From NCBI GenBank assembly GCA_019828595.1, contig JAHQRK010000031.1, positions 186,001 through 250,000 on the forward strand: DNA of 64,000 nucleotides, given 5' to 3'. The translations under genes were made by a program, and so were the position numbers. The DNA is from Aphanomyces cochlioides. Lineage: Eukaryota > Oomycota > Saprolegniomycetes > Saprolegniales > Verrucalvaceae. The notes under the pieces were generated by a model. That model was not told the origin of the DNA. It was given only the letters and a program-made list of their open reading frames with translations, and ran no database searches. Every line of letters starts with the position of its first letter. Position 1 is the first letter of the stretch. This document shows positions 56,560-64,000 of the stretch, one piece after another.

Positions 56560-58122
56560 CAGTGCGCGCCACATGGATAGCAACACTCAGTCTTTACATG
56601 ACTAATTTTGACCAATCAAATACTTATGCTTGCAAATTCGACCATGCGATGCGCTTTAATTGGCCGATTCGTTTGATATACCTGTCGTCGTCATCCGAGC
56701 ATGTTGTCAAAAGCAATGGCTCATAAACGAAGTTTCGGGCCCGTGCACCGCGCCAGTAGGATAGAAACATCTCATATATCTCGCGCTTAAGGTAAGCTAC
56801 ACAACTCCTATAATCTCAAACTATCCATTACACATACCTAGACTTCATTGAGTTCCTCTTATCAACTCTCTCGTCTCAATCATGGGCCTGGGAAAGATTT
56901 TGTCGGAGATGGAGAGAGGAATGGTTCTTGCCCTCAGGAGCCACAGAAAGTCAATACGGTACATTGCCAATGAGATTGGGAAGTCGCCAAAGGCAGTGCA
57001 TACGTTTTGAAGAGCAAGGATTCTTACGGACGCAAGATATGGGCCGAAAACCGACCTTTCTCATCGATCGAGAGTCCCGTCGCCTTGTTCGTAAGGCTTC
57101 AAGCACTGGTCAGACGGCAAGAAACTTGAAAAAAGAGATTGAAACCACTGCGTCTATACGAACAGTGCAACGGCGCCTTCAGAACGCGTCAAACTTGAAG
57201 TATAAAACGCGCAAGCACATGCCAAATTTGACAATACGACACAAAAATGACCGCCTCAAATTTGCAACTGAGCACCTTGAGAATCCGCCCAACTGGAGCA
57301 AAATTATTTGGTCCGATGAAAAACGATTTAACCTGGATGGCCCCGACGGGCTGCAGTTCTATTGGCATGACTTACGTCGAGAGCCAGAAACATATTTCTC
57401 TCGTAGAAATGGTGGAGGTGGTGTCATGGTCTGGGGTGCGTTTTCTGCTGCTGGTTTGTCTGAATTGGCCATTCTTCATGGCAATCAAAATTACGTTGAT
57501 TACGTTGAAACATTTGGAAATTATCTTTTTCCATTTGCCCATGAAAAATATTGCAATGAATTTGTCTTTATGCAGGACGGAGCATCCATCCACACGTCAA
57601 AGTTTACAATGGAATTCCTTGAAGACCACAATGTCAATCTTTTTGGCCATCCTGCCCTCTCTCCTGACTTGAACCCGATAGAAAATCTTTGGGGAAGTCT
57701 TGTGCGTCGTGTTTATCAAAATGGACAACAATATGATAGCATCCCTGCCCTCACTGAAGCGATCCAACGAGCATGGTCCAGCATTGGACATGAGACCATC
57801 AATTCTTTGGTTCAATCTATGCCACGACGTTGTTTGGCCGTGATCAAAGCCAAAGGGGGTAAGACAGATTATTGAGAGTATAATCACGATAATACAGCTC
57901 ATGATTCATGTTGTTAGATGCTTGTTTCTATTCATGTGTCGCGTCATTTTTTCTCGTATCTCCTGTTTTCGTCGAGTCTTTGAGTAACCGGAGCTTCATG
58001 ATGCATCAAGGCAAACGTTTAACCATTTTGTCCAAGTTGAGACTCGATTTAGGTCACTCAATGAATTAGTTTGTCAGGTATACATGAATATGAGTCTGTT
58101 TCTATTCAAGTGGCGCGCAGTG
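56560..58122 (+). mobile_element. Tc1-type element inserted in giant gene copy 3
   Basis: A 1,563-bp element. Ends CAGTGCGCGCCAC (left) and, reversed, CACTGCGCGCCAC (right) continue as imperfect inverted repeats for about 26 bp. TA duplications flank at 56558-56559 and 58123-58124. The interior carries a DD34E transposase. The host reading frame resumes exactly if the element and one TA are removed. Confidence 0.93.
56882..57875 (+). pseudogene. Tc1 (DD34E) transposase, single frameshift
   Basis: Starts MGLGKILSEMERG at 56882 with an HTH (SIRYIANEIGKSPKAVHTF). At about 57005-57012, in a short T run, the frame shifts by one. The remainder is open to 57875: GRKPTFLIDRESRR, TVQRRLQNASNLKY, IIWSDEKRFNLDG (first Asp), FMQDGASIHTSK (second Asp) and SPDLNPIENLWG (Glu), with 34 residues between the second Asp and the Glu. 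The catalytic domain is complete. The frameshift separates it from the DNA-binding part, so this copy is probably inactive. Confidence 0.88.
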
Positions 58123-59836
58123 TAGGTGTTGGAATCCTTGTCAGTTGCTACAGCATCGTCGTTCGAGGCCGATTCGTTGGACGCAATTTGTTTCATTTCA
58201 ATCGCATTGCCGGAGCTGTGTGGATTGGAAGACCATTGCTTATTGTTCGAGGCATGACTGCTCTAATTCTACACAGCACGACTCCCATGGAACTGGAAGC
58301 AGTGAAAGGATTATCTAAATTTTCAATTAAACCAAGGAATTTCCTGAATTCGATGGTTGCTTCAAGTGAGGCCATTTGGATATCGTACGTGATGAACGAC
58401 TTGTTGCTTGTACTCACGAAGCAGTCAGTACCTATGTTTGCTCCAATGAGTTGCTGAATAAGTTGGATTATTTTAGTCATAACTGATGTTGTCTTTTCAC
58501 AGAATCGGACTGTTTTCAAGTTGAATCGACAATGCACAGTCAATTTTAGACTGAGTCAAGTGGATTGTGCAAGCGGGGACGCTGAAATTGGTAGCCTCGC
58601 TCATGTTACCTACTTGGCGTTAGTCCAAGTTATATGTGTCCTATTATCATTCATAGCATCTCAAATATGGCAACTGCATCACCCTGTCTCCTCAATAAAA
58701 TCTCACTTGTTACTATCAGGTACAGCGACTGCATTTCTTCACAAGAATCTACTACCAAATGGCGCCTGGATGATCGACCAGCCATCCTGTGTCATGTGTG
58801 GCCTACTTCCAATCAACAATTTAATTTTTGATATTAAATTGTGGCTGTTAGTACCAGATGCTACAACACGAATGCCAAGAGTCAAGTGGAGCATGAAAAC
58901 ATTCGAGCCACCTATTTTATTTAGGGCGACAAGAGCGAACCTTGTCGAGAACCTTTTTCTAGTCAATTAGTGCGCGTTGACCATCAACTCAGATCAAAAC
59001 ATCGTCTAATGACATTGGGAGGTCTACTCTATATGTCTACAACCATTTTCGGAAGTGTGTCGTTCATTACCATGACGACCAGTAACATGGCCAACGACTT
59101 CTGGTGGGCTAACTATAACGCATCAAGAGAGCACATATATATGGCACGTTTGTTTAATAATCAGCTTCTCTTAAGGCCACATGAAGGAGCCATCAAGCTC
59201 GATGACAACAAATTTATCGACGGCATTGACTACACTACAAGTGCAGGCACTCCAATTTTTATGCCACTATACATATCGCAAGTACTGACGACTGATGCCA
59301 CCGAATTGTTGACTGCCATCCGGGGACTCCGAAGTATGGATGCCTGCTTAGCACCATGGATTTCAGCCCAATACTGCTGGCTCGATTTCAACAAAGCCTG
59401 GGAAAAGGCTAATTCCATTAGAAGGCAAAATAGATGCTCTGAGAAGTATTTGACAACGCTGCCGCTTACTTGGAGCCAGTTCTTCGAAATGTAGACTTGA
59501 GACGATTGAGATCGTGCTGGGGTACGTCTTTGGAAATTGCTTTTGGCTTACCGCTGAGAAAGTTACCTCTTGGAGCTGAATGGTGGGAAGATGTGCAGGC
59601 TGTTTCAACGTCAGAAATAGAAGAGCTCGCGTATTGGGAGTCATTTCAAACCAAAGCCTATTCCACCGATTGGCAAAACTACAAATCGATTGGCATCATC
59701 GACACATTCGATATACAAAATGCTTTTGGGTTCATCTATCCGTTAACTATCAAACGCACGAATAAATCCATCAACTTAGCAACTCAAACGAGTATGAAAA
59801 TGTATTGGGCTTTCGCAAGTGACCTTTGGGCAATTA

Positions 59837-61569
59837 CAGAGGCCTGGTAAATATAAGCGTATAGTGGTACTTGAACTTTGGGACCAATTCTAGTGACCTC
59901 TAAGATATTATGTTATAAATTTTCACAAGAATGGTATTTTGGAGGGAAAGAGATTAGTGGCTGATAGAAGTCTATTCATATTTCGACATGGAGGATGATG
60001 AGCTCAAGATCGTGAAGACCCGGCGACGGTACAGCCTCGAGACTAAACGAAACGTTTTGCGTGCTCTGACAGAGCTCACGCAAAAAAAGTCTCAGAGCTT
60101 AGCGGCATTTCACTTCACACAGTACAAGGTTTCGTACGAGAAAAGAAGACAATACAAGAGTCTCTCTTAGCCAAAAGACGACAACACCTAGGAGCTCCAG
60201 GCCGAAAGGAAATCCTTCCTGGTGGCGATGTATGTCAATATAATAAACTTCATTTCATTGTTATATTAGGATTTATTGGACTACATGGTTGCAATGAGGG
60301 AAAAGAACTTTCCCTTGACGACTTACCATGTAGTTCAGCAAGTCAAAGCTCATCACCAGGAGTGGGTAAATGAATATTCTGCCTCAAAAGAGGATCCATA
60401 CAAGTCTCTCTTTAATTTATGTAGGGACTTTGTTTACAGGCACGGTTTTTCGCGCCGTAGAGCCTCAACAGCAAAAGCAATGACCACATTACAGATGCTG
60501 GAGGTTCGAACGAAATTCCTTGACGAGTTTTGGGACGAACACGACCATTTCGATGCCAGAGACGTCATTAATTGCGACGAAACTGGCATCTATTTCGATA
60601 CTCCTCCGCGCTACATCCTTGCCCAAAGAGGCAGCGATGCCAGCATCACCCACGGGGACAAGTCCTGCCGTCTAACCGCCGTTTTAGCAGCGAAACGTAA
60701 CGGTAAGTTTTTCCAATATTGCTCTTACTAACTCTATTTAGGAGATAAATTACCTATTCTTTTTGTTGTCAAAGGCAAGCCTGGTGGTGTGATTGATGCG
60801 AACGAGCTTCGCACGTACCCTCAAGGCCATTTTTATGCCGTCCAGAAGAATGCGTGGATCGACGGCGAAGGATGGAATTTCTATCTAGACACTATTTTAG
60901 GGTAATATATTTTATTGATTTCATTAATTAATGTTAGACCTGAAATTGTGAGACCTTCGTTGATCTTGATTGACAACTTCGAGGCTCATCGAACCCCAAA
61001 AAACATTCAGTATATTGAAGAGGAATTGAGCTCAACTGTGTGCACTCTTCCCCCCAATACGACGTCTATTCTGCAGCCCTTAGATGTCGGGGTCATGGGT
61101 CCTTTTAAGGCCAAATTGAGAAATTTGTGGCTACAAGAAACCTATCACCCTTCAAGCGCTGTTGAGAAGCGCATGTTCTGTATCAAACGGGCAATCAAGG
61201 CATGGGAGTCAATCTCCCCTGAAACGATCAAGAAAGCTTTCGAGAAAGCAATTCCCAAGAAGTCTAGTTGATATATCCACACTAAATATATGTTTTCATA
61301 TACACACTATATAATTATTTTTGTTTGATTTGTCTGTCCTTGAAAGTGAGTCATCTACATCGTCAAATGTAATATCATTTATATTTATTGCTTACTGTTG
61401 GTGATTGTCTTTGAAGATGTATCATGTTACTGTTTTCCTAGTTGTGTAAATATTTAGAATATTTATTGTAAAAGGGTATAAGTTTTAGTGGACACTGCGA
61501 ACATTGATAGGGGCGACTTGTCCAATCAAAATAGTGTACCACTATACGCTTATATTTACCAGGCCTCTG
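59837..61569 (+). mobile_element. pogo-like element inserted in giant gene copy 3
   Basis: A 1,733-bp element with perfect 34-bp terminal inverted repeats (59837-59870 and 61536-61569; outer sequence CAGAGGCCTGGTAAATATAA) and TA duplications at 59835-59836 and 61570-61571. Identical ends point to a recent insertion. It contains an intron-bearing DDD transposase. Confidence 0.94.
59988..61271 (+). CDS. pogo-like transposase, four exons, one probable frameshift
   Basis: Exons about 59988-60229, 60270-60702, 60742-60901 and 60938-61271, with introns of 36-40 nt (60230-60269, 60703-60741, 60902-60937), all GT..AG. The first exon has an HTH (YSLETKRNVLRAL..SLSGISLHTVQGFV) but needs a one-base shift in an A7 run (about 60084-60090) to read through. 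Then come HQEWVNEYSASKEDPYK, the first Asp in VINCDETGIYF, FVVKGKPGG, AWIDGEGW, the second Asp in LILIDNFEAHR and the third in LPPNTTSILQPLDVGVMG. The core is thus complete. If the A-run shift is a real mutation the copy is dead; if it is an assembly error, the element may be autonomous. Confidence 0.85.
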
Positions 61570-63531
61570 TACTTGCCCAACGACATTTCACTACAACAGC
61601 AGCTTGATTCGTCAAGATGCAAATTTTGTCTTTCATAATATTTCCATGGAAGACGTATTGATACAAAATGGAACAATAAGTGCGTTGGATGTCAAGGGTG
61701 GTAATGCTTATGGAGTTTTTCGCCAGTCAATCAGACCATTTGGTTCAGTAGACTTAAAGCGTCTTCCTGCTCCTAAGTCCCTTGTGAAGTTTGCTGTCCA
61801 AGTCCGCGACACTCTTGCAGCCTTGTGCATCCAATCGACAGGCTTTTGCAAGCAATATACTAATCTGCCAGCGGCACCTTGGTTTAGCTTCTTACCACCC
61901 TCATGGTCAAACGCAAGTGTTCCGTTTATTGTTGGAGGGAATCTACTCTGCCATGATGTTTTTCCTACACCATTAGAGCTTGGTGCTCGAGCAATCACTA
62001 ATGCTCTGTCTACATGTGGCTCTACTTTATCCGAGCTAGTGATGTTGGACATAATGTCCAGTCTCCCAGCGACCAGAGTCGCAGCAGTTCTTGGGGCACG
62101 CCTGGTTGGTAAAAATATCACTGACACGGATGCCATATGTGCAACGATAATGATGGACCCCATAGTTTGCAAAGCCACCTTAATTCTTTCTCCCGCTCAA
62201 CTCCTTCTCAATGAATCACTTGCCATTGATAAAGACTTTTTGCCTAGACTTCTCAGTATAGCTAACACCGCTCAGCACGACATGGAAAAATTACGAATAG
62301 AAGTTGCCCAATACGGCAAAACCACATCAGGCAACTTGACACTTCTGCGACATCAAATCTTTGATCCAAAGTATCCCTCGTTTCACTACATGGCTTGGGT
62401 TTTAGCTTACGATTGGGCCATAGCACTTCGAGAGGTAATTTCGTTCCATGGGGACGCACGTCATTACAAGTTCAATCTATGGTGTGGACAGCTTGGTCAA
62501 TCCGTTGGAAATCCCAGTAAATGTTGCGAATTACCATCGCTATGTCTGTATTTACGTAACTTCTGTGATCATTTGTGTCGCATTACTCGTATCGATTTAT
62601 TGTTTTATCAATAAAGGATCGATTGAGGGCTTAAACCTTTTTGGGGTCAATCGAGTTGCTAGAATCGTCTGGATTGGTCGACCATTTCTTTTCATTCGGA
62701 GCATGGCAGCAATATGTCTACTCAGCACACAAGCATTGTCTCTCGAAAATGTCAACGATGTATGGAAATTTTCCACAGCATCAAATGTGATAAATGAAAG
62801 CTTAGCAGACAATGTGATTCGTCTTTTCAAGACGTTTCTAGCGGCAGGAGAAGCGTGCTGGCTTGGATATGTCGTGACAGACTTTCTTTCAGTATTGACA
62901 GCGCAGTACACTTCTAAATATGCAATCAAATGCAATATTGTTTTATGGGGAACTGCGGCTATTTTATCGTCGTCTGCTCCGGTTACTCATAGTGCATCGA
63001 TTGATCGTTCGTGCGAGTACGCCGATGTTGATTTTCAGCTCGTTTGCTCAAGTGGTAATGTACACTCTGCTGAAGCAATCATAAAAATCTCTAGGTATAA
63101 TTTCAATTGGGAGCTCAGGACGATTGTTTGCCTGGTTGGGATATGCATCGGCTCAATATTTGTATGTTACGTATTCGAACGCGTCCGTGATCCTTCAAGG
63201 CTTCCACCAAAGCACGATTCGTTCTTTTTAGCCTCCTCGGCAAAATATTTGTTTGAATCCTCTCGCTGGATGCACCGCGATGTACGAAAGAATACAATAT
63301 TCCATGGCGATGACTGTGCTATTTTAATAGGTATACTACATCGATCAATCCTCGGCAGTCATCAATGGTCTTCTGTCATTGCGTATTGGCAGTATTTTCT
63401 ATGTGTTTGATATCAAAATCTGGAGGCTATTGTCGATCGAAGTTCCACAAGTGCAGCGAGCACTGCTGGAAACCAATGGTGAGTTCCATGTATTCGCAGC
63501 AATTCCATTACAAATCACTCACTCGGTTTGA

Positions 63532-64000
63532 GAGCAAATTTCTCGAGTTGCGCATGGAGAAACGGAGACGAATGCTCACCAGATTGTCATTGGGCGATTG
63601 ACTATCAAGTCATCCTGGCTCAGGGCGGCCCAAACATTTATTTGACGTTTGCGTTGTGCAAGTCGAAGAAGTTTGGAGAAAAGGGCACCTTGGAAACGGC
63701 ATATCAATGGACCTGCAGACGCGGTTTAGATGTGGAAAATATATCGTCGATTGAAAGTAAATGGCCTATTACGAACATCCATTTCCTGGTCTGTGGCTCA
63801 CGTTTTATACCCTCAGCCTACTAATGCCTCTTTGCCCATTCTTTAATTTGACTAGTATTGTCATTTTCAACCAAATTTGTGGTTTTGACCAAAAAGCGAA
63901 TTCATTTTCAAATCGATTTCTGAAGTGGTGTGTGTCAGTGTGTGTTTTGCGTGAGTTAGGTGGCTGATCGATTCTGATTGGCTGACTAATTTTAAATTTT
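63532..64000. other. downstream flank, no gene supported
   Basis: Open frames here (for example 63528-63824) show no recognised domain. The region is the 3' flank of giant-gene copy 3 and runs off the window. Confidence 0.4.

Larger units (their letters stand above)
54565..63531 (+). pseudogene. giant two-module membrane protein, copy 3, split by two transposons
   Basis: Inverted relative to copies 1 and 2. Coding pieces: 54565-56557 (first module to its membrane bundle), 58125-59834 (rest of module 1, start of module 2) and 61572-63531 (rest of module 2). A Tc1 element sits at the first gap and a pogo element at the second. Deleting each with one TA rejoins the frame (SALV to GVGIL; AIT to CPTT). 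Further lesions: TGA at 58455-58457 where relatives have Trp, frameshifts near 58940-58970, 59450 and 62450, and one just after the first 3' intron. Both conserved 3' introns persist (63055-63094; 63282-63330), the latter leading to YYIDQSSAVINGLLSLR and DIKIWRL. Without inserts it is about 5.67 kb, close to the intact gene. Confidence 0.88.

Noticed and set aside
63528..63824. 98-codon frame downstream of giant copy 3
   Set aside because: Overlaps the 3' end of the homologous gene and has no recognisable domain.

Overview
The window reads as nuclear DNA of an oomycete, most likely a Saprolegniales member close to Aphanomyces or Saprolegnia. The reasons are: several elicitin-like six-cysteine secreted proteins; an LRR receptor-like TKL kinase; a CBM1-bearing GH62 arabinofuranosidase; very short introns (about 36-51 nt); matches to the oomycete initiator (CATTYYNCAWTTT) only 16-19 nt upstream of start codons; and a dense, varied transposon load including a Crypton. 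The genus is inference from gene content.

Layout. (1) 1-9145 is transposon-rich: a decayed PIF/Harbinger-like transposase, a complete 1.79-kb Tigger/pogo element with TIRs and TA target duplications, one elicitin gene, and a complete 1.82-kb mariner with a plant Stowaway-type CTCCCTCCG terminus and an open 521-codon transposase frame. (2) 9146-29113 is the secreted/surface-gene part: an LRR-TKL receptor kinase, its truncated paralogue carrying a tRNA-derived SINE-like insert in an intron, three further elicitin loci (one broken), a pogo-like transposase pseudogene, a PX-like/RING-H2 membrane protein and the secreted CBM1-GH62 enzyme. (3) 29114-41065 holds two head-to-tail copies, on the minus strand, of a very large multi-membrane protein gene. 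The second half of the protein is a diverged duplicate of the first. One copy is intact (about 1,891 residues, three exons); the other carries at least five disabling lesions. (4) 41066-48858 is a compact conserved block (sideroflexin, UFM1, a coiled-coil protein, a small membrane protein, WDR82/Swd2) with a hAT element at its left end. (5) 49115-54315 is a 5.2-kb hAT-bounded composite with an 8-bp target duplication that holds a Crypton-like tyrosine recombinase and a SANT-like gene. (6) 54565-63531 is a third, inverted copy of the giant gene, split by a Tc1 element and by a pogo element, each at a TA dinucleotide; removing each insert rejoins the reading frame exactly.

The strongest candidate for something undescribed is this giant tandem-module membrane protein family: one intact and two decaying copies, conserved 3' introns, and module signatures (NDxWW, SREV[VI]S..GD, DLK[LI]W) that I cannot attach to any named family. 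The conserved block contributes housekeeping functions (mitochondrial serine import, ufmylation, H3K4 methylation/transcription termination). The elicitins, receptor kinase and GH62 enzyme are the likely host- or substrate-facing genes. I see no rRNA genes, canonical tRNA genes or CRISPR arrays.
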